Positions 51,602-61,368 of a stretch of DNA of 64,000 nucleotides are shown here, in pieces (the stretch's first letter is position 1; each line of letters starts with the position of its first letter). Below the pieces are notes generated by a model. It was not told where the DNA came from, searched no databases, and saw only the letters and a program-made list of their open reading frames with translations. Both the position numbers and the translations under genes were made by a program. This stretch comes from Zygaena filipendulae (lineage: Eukaryota > Arthropoda > Insecta > Lepidoptera > Zygaenidae): contig CAJRBF020000003.1 of the NCBI GenBank assembly GCA_907165275.2, positions 778,930 to 842,929 of the forward strand, written 5' to 3'.

Positions 51602-53477
51602 CGAGCATGCGCGATTGTGATACTTGGTGGTCGCATGAAAGCGTATGTGGGCCGATGCGCCTCGTGAACGAGATGCTTTGGGTAGAATATTTGTATTGAT
51701 TTTATCATTACAAAAGACGGTTCGTTACGAATAGTCTTGTTGAGCGAGCGATAGCGCAGAGTGATTTAATGTTTTTGTGCGAAGGTCTGTCAGTGCACTT
51801 GACGTCCGTTAGGATATCTCGAGCGTAGACCTAAAAACATTAGTCACGAGGAAGGATCTTCAAATCACAGTACCAAATAGGCTCGAAGCAAACGGAACTC
51901 TAATCTTGAACGGTTGGACATTGCACGTCGCGAGCGTATGATGGCGTAGATGGGTAAAAATCCGCGCCTTGAGTCATCTGCGCCGTGACGAGTTTCGTTG
52001 TGCGCCTTGTACCTTACCTTGAATAACAACGCCTTCCGTGTTATTCAATCTACATATCACCGATGCGGCTGACTGGAGATGCCGGCCCTCTCCTACACCA
52101 GGGAAGGGTTGTTCGCTCTTCTTTCTGTTTTACCTTTCTTTTTATTATAAACATTACTGATGGGCCAATGCGCTCTGTGGCTCGATTGCTGGCTGCGGAG
52201 ACAGACTGGAGCTACTGTGACTCGCAACCACATGTATGCTTACGTAGGTCCCTGCGCCTTGCGATCGGGACCGTTGTGCAGAGGCTGGGGGATCGGCTGT
52301 TGGCGACCTCGTCGCTGACGCTAGATTCTCGGCAACCTTAATGTTTTTCAACACGATGTGCTTGCCAATGTTCTGATGTGGCAGAACGAGTTGGATGCCC
52401 GAGTGGGTTCACAGGGGAGAGAGAGCCATTCAACTCTACAGCTACGGCTAGGCTACGGCCTCACTGCTTGCAGTATGACAGAGAGTTCATCAGCTGAAGT
52501 TCCAGGTTCCAGGGAGAGATTGGTCTCCGACAACACACACATACAATTTTGGATCACTGTGCTGGGGTTCGGTTTGTGGTGGTCCCACCCAACCCTGGTC
52601 TTCGGGCTGGCACATATTCAAGGGCTCACCATGGCTCCAACGCGGCGGTAGTCTTCGGACTGGGGACGTACAGTCTCCTCACTGGATTCCTGAAACGGAC
52701 GCTGGTGAATGATCTTAGATGTAACTATCTAGAATGATCCTCTACCTTGTGAAACAGGTTGGGGGAGGTGACGAAGGCATTGTGCTGGATGGTCATCACC
52801 GTGGAATAGCGCAGGAGGGGCTATACCACCTTCCGGCGAATACTTATGTATTAACTGGAAGCCTTACCTTCGGTTTGACGTCGGGATTGGTTGCAGTGCC
52901 AACAATCATTTCACGTAGTACTTGAGGTTCCTGTGGCCAATGCTTGCGTCATGCTGAGGGGACAAAATCTGGTCGACCTTGGAATAGAATCGTCTGGGTG
53001 GTTTATTAAATATATTTATGCGTCCTGGCAATGTCTGAGCCATCTGAGCCAGGAATGGTAGCTTTTGACGAGATGTTGACCGGGGTTAAACCGACAAACA
53101 CAAACTAAAACAGATTGTAGGGATAGACAAACATAAGGGTCAAGATTGTTCAAACTTAGCCTACAAGCCAATAGATTAGGCCGGAAAACAAACTAATAAA
53201 ATAGGGCATCGATATAATGTTAGGGAGGCAGGTCGTCACAAACAAACTAACAAAACTAGATCATCCACATAAATAGATTAAAAATAGATCATCCACCTAA
53301 AGTTAGGAAAGAGGTCGCACGAAAGCAATAAAAATAGGGATTCGTCCGTGTACTAATCTAAAACCGTCCGTGTATTCGCTAAGCATAAATTAGAGATCGT
53401 TCATGTATTAACTTTAGAATCTTAGCTATAAACTTAACCAAACTAAAAACTATGATGCAAATACTAAGACGATAGTT

Positions 53478-53551
53478 CAATCTCAACCTAAAAGGATCAT
53501 AGGTTACTGCACACAACGAAGTTAGAGTCCTAACCACTAGACAATCAGGCC
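53478..53551 (-). other. tRNA-His-like stretch, antisense in the family A 5' LTR
   Basis: On the minus strand: TGATTGTCTAGTGGTTAGGA, ctctaat, cgttgtg, agtaacc and ggttgagatt. 23 of 25 nt match tRNA-His positions about 5-29 (remembered sequence). The anticodon block and variable-loop block match again after a small insertion. It ends 64 bp before the LTR end. Confidence 0.7.
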
Positions 53552-53618
53552 AAATTAGAGATCATCGTAGTAAGAAGTAGATCGGAGAAAGTCGCGCGAG
53601 GGGGGGTAAGTTACAAAT

Positions 53619-53636
53619 TGGTGCCGTGACCAGGAT
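53619..53636 (+). other. Family A primer-binding site (tRNA-His)
   Basis: TGGTGCCGTGACCAGGAT starts 3 nt after the LTR. It is complementary over all 18 nt to the 3' end of eukaryotic tRNA-His plus CCA (from memory). Confidence 0.88.
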
Positions 53637-53654
53637 AATGGCTAAGTTAGAAAT

Positions 53655-53838
53655 GTAAAAGCGACCGCGACAGCGAATCGCATGGTTGGCTTGCATAAAT
53701 GTAAAAGCGACCGCGACAGTGAATCGCATGGTTGGCTTACATACGAATAAACGACCGCGACAGCGTATCGCATGGTTGAATCAAATAAATATAAACGACC
53801 GCGACAGCGTATCGCATGGTTGACTAGAATGAATACAA
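53655..53838 (+). repeat. Four leader repeats of about 45 bp
   Basis: gaccgcgacagcg(a/t)atcgcatggttg occurs at 53661, 53707, 53751 and 53795, spaced 44-46 bp, separated by AT-rich spacers. It lies directly downstream of the primer site and may be part of a packaging or dimerisation signal. Confidence 0.85.
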
Positions 53839-54500
53839 ATAGCCTAGGTCAATAAATGCATGGCTATTTAAACATAATGACGTAGGGGGTTACACCCTAC
53901 AAATTGATGTCGTAGTAAACCAGGATTCCTAATCAGGTTAAATTAAATTAACGTAAAATCTAACTAATAAATATCAAACTAATGTAAGTTAGGTATAAGA
54001 TATAAACAACTAATGTGATTTAGATTAATATAACTAAACAACTTATGTAACCTAAAATAATAATGTGATTGTAAATTTATTTTGATTAAATAAATTGGGT
54101 CAGGGAGAAATGACTCAATCACATTCAATTGGCGTATCAGTATAATTCGAAATTTAATAATAACAACTTGCGGTTAAATAACGTCATCAGATTTTTTTCG
54201 TTCGACGAAATAAAATAAAAATATCAATTTAGAGGTAACAACGTTCAGAGATCGGTTAATGCGTTTAAGTATTGTATTGGTTACCAGTGAATGTGGTTGG
54301 AGGGGCGTTGGGGCGGTCGTTTCCCAAAAACCAAAATAAATTTATAACACACTTAGGCGGCGTTAGGAGATTGAAAGTTAAATTCCACAGAGTTCCATTA
54401 AACTTTGGGGGGGGATTGTGACGACCCATAAGGTCCTATAAAATTTTTTTGGTTATAATTAAAATCTTAAATAATTATTAAAGTATAGAAGATAATATAA
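53838..54500 (+). repeat. Internal mini-element: leader block, 3' UTR and LTR stub
   Basis: 53838-53960 is a leader block repeated at 54501-54623. 53961-54416 repeats the 3' UTR and polypurine tract found at 56996-57452. 54417-54497 is the first 81 bp of an LTR (TGTGACGACC...), then sequence jumps back to the leader block. No gene is present. The layout is that of a deleted genome fused to a second one. Confidence 0.85.
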
Positions 54501-55044
54501 AATAGCCTAGGTCAATAAATGCATGGCTATTTAAACATAATGACGTAGGGGGTTACACCCTACAAATTGATGTCGTAGTAAACCAGGATTCCTAATCAGG
54601 TTAAATTAAATTAACGTAAAATCGGGATCGTCATGGCTAGTTAAAGTAAATTTCAAGTAGGGGTAAAATCCCTACAAATTGTTGCTTGTGAAAATGGAAA
54701 GGTCTTGAGATTGGACATCGGCTTGAAAGTGTTTGCATTATAAAAGTCAGGGGGGGGTACTATAAGTTTGCATTTCTTTGCAGATTGCTAAGGAATGAAA
54801 ATTTATATTGAAGTTAAAACTTTTGAAGAATAGAAGCGTAAAACAGTGTAAAAATAAACTTTAACCGATTAAATTGTCCAAGGTCGATCAGCTAGTGTTA
54901 GTGTGATTATACGTAAAAACTTTTAATAAATATAAAACATTTTCGTTCGCAATTTAGAAGTTTAAATCAGTTAATTTCTTTAGTTCGTTTAAATTAGTGA
55001 AATAAGTGATAAATAAAAAACAATTAAAATTAAAAACGTTTAAA
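54501..55044 (+). other. Family A leader, second copy
   Basis: After the duplicated block, a diverged repeat of it (gtcatggctagttaaag ... cctacaaattgttgc) and an AT-rich leader lead to the pol remnant. No gag motif was seen. Confidence 0.6.
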
Positions 55045-56983
55045 ATGGGTAAACGACAAGGCGCTAATTCGGACCCAGATAAATTGAAGAGTATTAGAGA
55101 TTTTCCGCAACCTAAAGGGCTAAAACAATTACGCGCGTTCTTAGGACTTTGCAATTTCTATCGTAGATTTATTCGTGATTATAGTATATTAATCTTACCG
55201 TTATGTAAGTTATTAAAGAAGCTTCAGGCGTGGAAATGGGGTAGTGAGGAACAGAGGGCGTTCGAATTATTAAAAACTAGATTCATACAGACGGTAATGT
55301 TACATCATCCAGATTTTAATAAACCATATTATGCAAACAGATAGCTCAGGCATAGGGTTAGCTGGGGTACTCTATCAGTTAGATGACAAAAATGAAATGA
55401 AAGTATTAGGATATCACAGTAGAACGTTGAAGGGGCCGGAATTAAATTGGACAGTTACAGAACAAGAGTTTTACGCGATAATTAGTAGTATTAAAAAGTT
55501 CGAAACGTATTTACGGGGAGCAAAATTTACGATCAAAACAGATCATAAGGCGTTAACGTTTATTAAAAACTGGAAGTTGTATAACAGTAGGGTTACGCTT
55601 CGGATATTATATTTAGAACAATTCGATTACACGGTGGAACACATATCGGGCAGACAAAATTTGGTTGCAGACATATTGTCAAGGTATCTTCCTGCCGGTA
55701 AGCAAATACAAGAGGATAGGGAAAAATGTTTCGAGATACTATACGTGGAGAGCGCGGACAACGTTGAGCTCAAGGAAAAATTAAATAAATTATCGGAATT
55801 GCAGTCATTAGATAACGAAATTAAAAATATTAGAGAACGTTTAGGACGTATAAGTGTTGCGCAGTGTAGATCTGATAGAATTGCTTTACGTTGCAAATTG
55901 CGGGATAATATCTTGTATTATGATTCAATAGAAACGCGCAGGGAAGTCGTGTACCTTCCAAGAAGTTTAGTTAATGATGTAATTGATCAGGTGCACCTTG
56001 AGATGGGTCATCAAGGTGCTTATAAAATAATTAAATACATTAGAGATAGATTTTACTGGGGTTCACTTACCAAAGATGTTAGGAAGAGGGCTAAGATTTG
56101 TCATATTTGTCAAATGTCGAAGAGCGAAAATATAAAATATGTAGGGCCGTGTCAATCAATATTGTCTAGGGACATAAGAGATATAGTTATGGCGGATCTT
56201 TATGGGCCATTACCAGCGGGTAATCTCGGGGCCAGATTTATAATAGTATTTCAAGATTCGTTTAGTAAGTTTATTAAAATGTATTCATTGAAAAATGCAA
56301 CCGGGAAAAGCGTTTTAACTAAATTTAAACATTTTACGGAAATAATAAAACCAAAAGCCATTATGACGGATAATGGAAAACAATTTATTAGTATAGTTTG
56401 GAAAGGGGGTGTAAGGGCGTTAGGTTGTAAACCGATTTATACGACTGTAAGAAATCCTAGACCTAACACCGTAGAGCGAGTAAACAAGGAGTTGGGTAGG
56501 TTGTTCAGGACTTATTGTCGCGCGAATCATAAGTCTTGGCCAACTATCTTACCAGCCTTGGAGGAATTATATAATAATAGTCATCACGATAGTACAGGCT
56601 TCACACCGTGTGAAATTATGTACGGCGAATCGAATAAAATTTCATTCGACGATAAACTTAAACTCGAAAGAGAACCTTTAAATTTAGAACGTGTTAGAAA
56701 TTTAGTTCAGGAAAATCTGAAAAATGCAAGCTTAATGCGTCGCTCGAAATACGACAGGAAACACAGATTAATTTTGTTTCAAGTAGGAGACTTGGTAAAA
56801 ATTCGGAAAGACAATAGGTCTGTTAAGGATAGGAAAGAAACTAAAAAGTTTGAGTTCTTATATGAGGGTCCTTATGTAGTGGCTGCGGTGCCTTTTAATA
56901 ATGTATACACGTTACACGACGTAAACACCGGAACCTTGAAAGGAAATTATAACGCAATTCATTTATATAAATACTATAAATAA
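55045..56983 (+). pseudogene. Family A Pol remnant: RT end, RNase H, integrase
   Basis: ATG at 55045 is followed at once by the RT thumb/connection (SDPDKLKSIRDFPQPKG, LRAFLGLCNFYRRFIRDY). Protease and the RT palm are therefore deleted and the leader is fused into pol. A frameshift near 55335 separates this from RNase H (QTDSSGIGLAGVLYQ, EQEFYAI, IKTDHKALTF, NLVADILSR). Integrase follows with HQGAYKIIK and CHICQMSK, then MADLYGPL, MTDNGKQFIS and NTVERVNKE (D-D-E kept). The C-terminal FQVGDLVKIRK, YEGPYVV module ends at 56983. It is open for 550 codons but useless without RT. Confidence 0.88.
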
Positions 56984-57452
56984 ATAAAAGTGCTAGTAAC
57001 TAATAAATATCAAACTAATGTAAGTTAGGTATAAGATATAAACAACTAATGTGATTTAGATTAATATAACTAAACAACTTATGTAACCTAAAATAATAAT
57101 GTGATTGTAAATTTATTTTGATTAAATAAATTGGGTCAGGGAGAAATGACTCAATCACATTCAATTGGCGTATCAGTATAATTCGAAATTTAATAATAAC
57201 AACTTGCGGTTAAATAACGTCATCAGATTTTTTTCGTTCGACGAAATAAAATAAAAATATCAATTTAGAGGTAACAACGTTCAGAGATCGGTTAATGCGT
57301 TTAAGTATTGTATTGGTTACCAGTGAATGTGGTTGGAGGGGCGTTGGGGCGGTCGTTTCCCAAAAACCAAAATAAATTTATAACACACTTAGGCGGCGTT
57401 AGGAGATTGAAAGTTAAATTCCACAGAGTTCCATTAAACTTTGGGGGGGGAT
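56984..57452 (+). other. Family A 3' UTR and polypurine tract
   Basis: AT-rich UTR ending aactttgggggggga(t) just before the 3' LTR. It is nearly identical to 53961-54416. No gene. Confidence 0.85.
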
Positions 57453-58979
57453 TGTGACGACCCATAAGGTCCTATAAAATTTTTTTGGTTATAATTAAAA
57501 TCTTAAATAATTATTAAAGTATAGAAGATAATAAAATACACCTATAAAATTACATTTAAAACATATTAGAGGACATTGCGGTTCAAATAACATCGAAAAC
57601 AAGTTTTAGTACGTTTATCAATAATAACTCCTAAACTAAAGAAGTTAGGACAAAATATTATATGAAGGAAAGTGCTTATATTAGGGAATTCCAAATGTAT
57701 GTTAAGTTTCAAGAGTATAGGATCAAGTTAGAAAACGCGAATCCCCCCATGCAGGCGTCTCGGAATACAGGGCCGAACGCACCGCCAGTATCCACGGGCC
57801 GTATATCTACGGGGAATACGGAGGTGAAAAAATGTCCTGACGACAAAAGTTTGTTGGGAAAGTAAATTGATAATAGTGTAATAATAAACGAATGCGCTGG
57901 GGAGGGAACGTCTAAGGGACAATAAATATAATATTATTGCACATTTATCAAACATAAAATTTATTTTCTCATACAAATTTTTTTAATAAATAATATACAT
58001 GCAAAGTACGTCGTGGTCGAGCGGTCTGCGCGCAGAACGATTTATCGGTTTGTGCAAGGATTCGTACACGCGACCTGAAAGTTTCGTCATTACTCATTGT
58101 GTCCTGATTGCGTTGTGCAGAGGCGAGCATGCGCGATTGTGATACTTGGTGGTCGCATGAAAGCGTATGTGGGCCGATGCGCCTCGTGAACGAGATGCTT
58201 TGGGTAGAATATTTGTATTGATTTTATCATTACAAAAGACGGTTCGTTACGAATAGTCTTGTTGAGCGAGCGATAGCGCAGAGTGATTTAATGTTTTTGT
58301 GCGAAGGTCTGTCAGTGCACTTGACGTCCGTTAGGATATCTCGAGCGTAGACCTAAAAACATTAGTCACGAGGAAGGATCTTCAAATCACAGTACCAAAT
58401 AGGCTCGAAGCAAACGGAACTCTAATCTTGAACGGTTGGACATTGCACGTCGCGAGCGTATGATGGCGTAGATGAAGAAAGAAAGAAAGAAGAAAGAAAA
58501 TAAATTTATTTGTCAACCAACACATAATATACAACTGCAATAAAAAACAATACAAAAATGTTGACAAAATGGTCCCGGCTCAGCATAATGCTATCTCACA
58601 CACTTAACAGTGTGAGGCAGCGCTGGTTTTCAGCCGGAACCACGGTAAAAAATAAATAAAATTAAAAGTAAAAAAAATAAACTATAAAATGAAAATTACA
58701 ATAAAAAACAAAATGTACCTATATAAAACTAAACAAAAAAATAAAATAAAATAACAATATATATATATATATAAATACGTGACGTCTCGGATCTGATTAT
58801 ACCTAATACATAAATTACTAAATACAAAAATGACATAATACGATATACCTATACGATACTGGATACAACACATAATATAAATGATACCATACATAGAATA
58901 CACAAGGAAAAACCAGTTAATATATAAGCAATGAAATAAATTTTGTATATCTATACAAATATTATAAAGAGGAAAGATT

Positions 58980-59165
58980 TGACTTTTTGTTTGTATGTTT
59001 GTTACGATTCAACTCAAAAACCACTGGACCGATCTAAAACATTATTTCAACATTAGAAAGCCATATATTATATATCCCTGAGCAACATAGGCCATATTGT
59101 AATACGGAGTGCCCACAAAAATTCCGAAAGTATCGCGGGTGAAACCGCGCGGGACAGCCAGTACT
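58980..59165 (+). mobile_element. Helitron-like short element in the LINE 3' UTR
   Basis: The plus strand reads ttgtttgtatgtttgttacg, 'aactcaaaaaccactggaccgat', and ends with GCGGGTGAAACCGCGCGGG and ACAGCCAG|T, a one-base variant of the CTAG|T end. The 5' boundary is uncertain. Confidence 0.4.
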
Positions 59166-59257
59166 ATTATAAAACAATATTATTATAATAAAACCAAAAT
59201 AACACATAAACTTATATAAATACAGTTTGGGTGACCACCCCCGCCCCGCCACCTCAT

Positions 59258-59700
59258 TTAGCTCCGTTGAACATAAAGGAGGTGCTTTTTAAGTGCCAAT
59301 CTGAAACCAAATACCGTTTTCAAAGCACGACAGGGCGGAGGAAGATCATTCCAACACCGAGAGGCAGCATATCGGAAAGACCCACGAAATGCCATAGTTT
59401 TGTGTCTTGGTGTGACAAAAACAAAGGTACAAGCCCTGCTTGGGTACCGGGAGAGGTCTTCCGCCCAGATCAGTTTGTCATAAAGATATTGCGGCTTATG
59501 TAAACGTATGACACCGAAGAGCAAGGTTGCAAGGTGAAGATATCTACGCGCCTTCATTTTTAAAAGATTCGAAGAGTTAAGGAAAGGGGTAACATGTGAG
59601 CGGGGAGGTATATTGTAACAAAAACGCGCACAGGCGTTCTGTACGCGTTGCACTAGGTTTTCAGTTCGAGCCAGCAAGCAAGGCCCATACACTACATCGC
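59258..59700 (-). pseudogene. LINE RT C-terminal tail
   Basis: Reads CDVVYGPCLLA, LVQRVQNACARFCYNIP, VTPFLNSSNLLKMKARRYLH, YLYDKLIW and AFRGSFRYAASRCWNDLPP to a stop at 59258. This is the conserved post-RT region of CR1/Jockey-like ORF2. The frame continues rightward into the LTR without meaning. Same domain as the tail at 2563-2900. Confidence 0.8.
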
Positions 59701-61230
59701 AGATGGGTAAAAATCCGCGCCTTGAGTCATCTGCGCCGTGACGAGTTTCGTTGTGCGCCTTGTACCTTACCTTGAATAACAACGCCTTCCGTGTTATTCA
59801 ATCTACATATCACCGATGCGGCTGACTGGAGATGCCGGCCCTCTCCTACACCAGGGAAGGGTTGTTCGCTCTTCTTTCTGTTTTACCTTTCTTTTTATTA
59901 TAAACATTACTGATGGGCCAATGCGCTCTGTGGCTCGATTGCTGGCTGCGGAGACAGACTGGAGCTACTGTGACTCGCAACCACATGTATGCTTACGTAG
60001 GTCCCTGCGCCTTGCGATCGGGACCGTTGTGCAGAGGCTGGGGGATCGGCTGTTGGCGACCTCGTCGCTGACGCTAGATTCTCGGCAACCTTTGTGTTTT
60101 TCAACACGATGTGCTTGCCAATGTTCTGATGTGGCAGAACGAGTTGGATGCCCGAGTGGGTTCACAGGGGAGAGAGAGCCATTCAACTCTACAGCTACGG
60201 CTAGGCTACGGCCTCACTGCTTGCAGTATGACAGAGAGTTCATCAGCTGAAGTTCCAGGTTCCAGGGAGAGATTGGTCTCCGACAACACACACATACAAT
60301 TTTGGATCACTGTGCTGGGGTTTGGTTTGTGGTGGTCCCACCCAACCCTGGTCTTCGGGCTGGCACATATTCAAGGGCTCACCATGGCTCCAACGCGGCG
60401 GTAGTCTTCGGACTGGGGACGTACAGTCTCCTCACTGGATTCCTGAAACGGACGCTGGTGAATGATCTTAGATGTAACTATCTAGAATGATCCTCTACCT
60501 TGTGAAACAGGTTGGGGGAGGTGACGAAGGCATTGTGCTGGATGGTCATCACCGTGGAATAGCGCAGGAGGGGCTATACCACCTTCCGGCGAATACTTAT
60601 GTATTAACTGGAAGCCTTACCTTCGGTTTGACGTCGGGATTGGTTGCAGTGCCAACAATCATTTCACGTAGTACTTGAGGTTCCTGTGGCCAATGCTTGC
60701 GTCATGCTGAGGGGACAAAATCTGGTCGACCTTGGAATAGAATCGTCTGGGTGGTTTATTAAATATATTTATGCGTCCTGGCAATGTCTGAGCCATCTGA
60801 GCCAGGAATGGTAGCTTTTGACGAGATGTTGACCGGGGTTAAACCGACAAACACAAACTAAAACAGATTGTAGGGATAGACAAACATAAGGGTCAAGATT
60901 GTTCAAACTTAGCCTACAAGCCAATAGATTAGGCCGGAAAACAAACTAATAAAATAGGGCATCGATATAATGTTAGGGAGGCAGGTCGTCACAAACAAAC
61001 TAACAAAACTAGATCATCCACATAAACAGATTAAAAATAGATCATCCACCTAAAGTTAGGAAAGAGATCGCACGAAAGCAATAAAAATAGGGATTCGTCC
61101 GTGTACTAATCTAAAACCGTCCGTGTATTCGCTAAGCATAAATTAGAGATCGTTCATGTATTAACTTTAGAATCTTAGCTATAAACTTAACCAAACTAAA
61201 AACTATGATGCAAATACTAAGACGATAGTT

Positions 61231-61304
61231 CAATCTCAACCTAAAAGGATCATAGGTTACTGCACACAACGAAGTTAGAGTCCTAACCACTAGACAATCA
61301 GGCC
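61231..61304 (-). other. tRNA-His-like stretch, antisense in the 3' LTR
   Basis: Third family A copy in this orientation, same as 53478-53551. Confidence 0.65.
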
Positions 61305-61368
61305 AAATTAGAGATCATCGTAGTAAGAAGTAGATCGGAGAAAGTCGCGCGAGGGGGGGTAAGTTACA

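Larger units (their letters stand above)
34931..53615 (+). repeat. Family A 5' LTR, interrupted twice
   Basis: Pieces: 34931-35406, 40397-40587 and 51606-53615. They are contiguous in the uninterrupted copies (for example 57926-57950 and 58120-58130). The LTR starts TGTGACGACC and ends GTAAGTTACA. The 144-codon frame seen in LTR-B is shortened here (52063-52341) by a small change. Confidence 0.9.
58475..59700 (-). mobile_element. 5'-truncated CR1/Jockey-like LINE in the 3' LTR
   Basis: Flanked by AGATG (58470-58474, 59701-59705). The 3' tail at the left is a gaaag-rich run (58475-58497). A 3' UTR, a nested Helitron-like piece and the RT C-terminal tail follow. Truncation lies at the right end, as usual for target-primed integration. 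Confidence 0.85.
34931..61368 (+). mobile_element. Family A Ty3/Gypsy element with 2.7-kb LTRs, carrying nested insertions
   Basis: The 5' LTR (34931-53615, with two nested elements) and the 3' LTR (57453-61368, with one nested LINE) are each about 2.68-2.69 kb after removal of the insertions. The flanking ATAG (34927-34930 and 61369-61372) is the target duplication. Internal DNA has a tRNA-His primer site, repeated leader blocks, a pol that keeps only the RT end, RNase H and integrase, and a polypurine tract. Gag, protease and most of RT are deleted. Without insertions the element would be about 9.2 kb. Confidence 0.9.
57453..61368 (+). repeat. Family A 3' LTR, interrupted by a LINE
   Basis: TGTGACGACC (57453) to GTAAGTTACA (61368). 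Without the LINE and its duplicated target it is about 2.68 kb. The region 57926-57950 preserves the empty DIRS target (aatataatattattgcac), and 58120-58130 preserves the empty Gypsy-3 target. A 144-codon ATG frame lies at 59816-60250; no domain was recognised. Confidence 0.92.

Noticed and set aside
53655..53838. CRISPR-like array
   Set aside because: Only four diverged repeats in an insect LTR-element leader; spacers are AT-rich and similar to each other.
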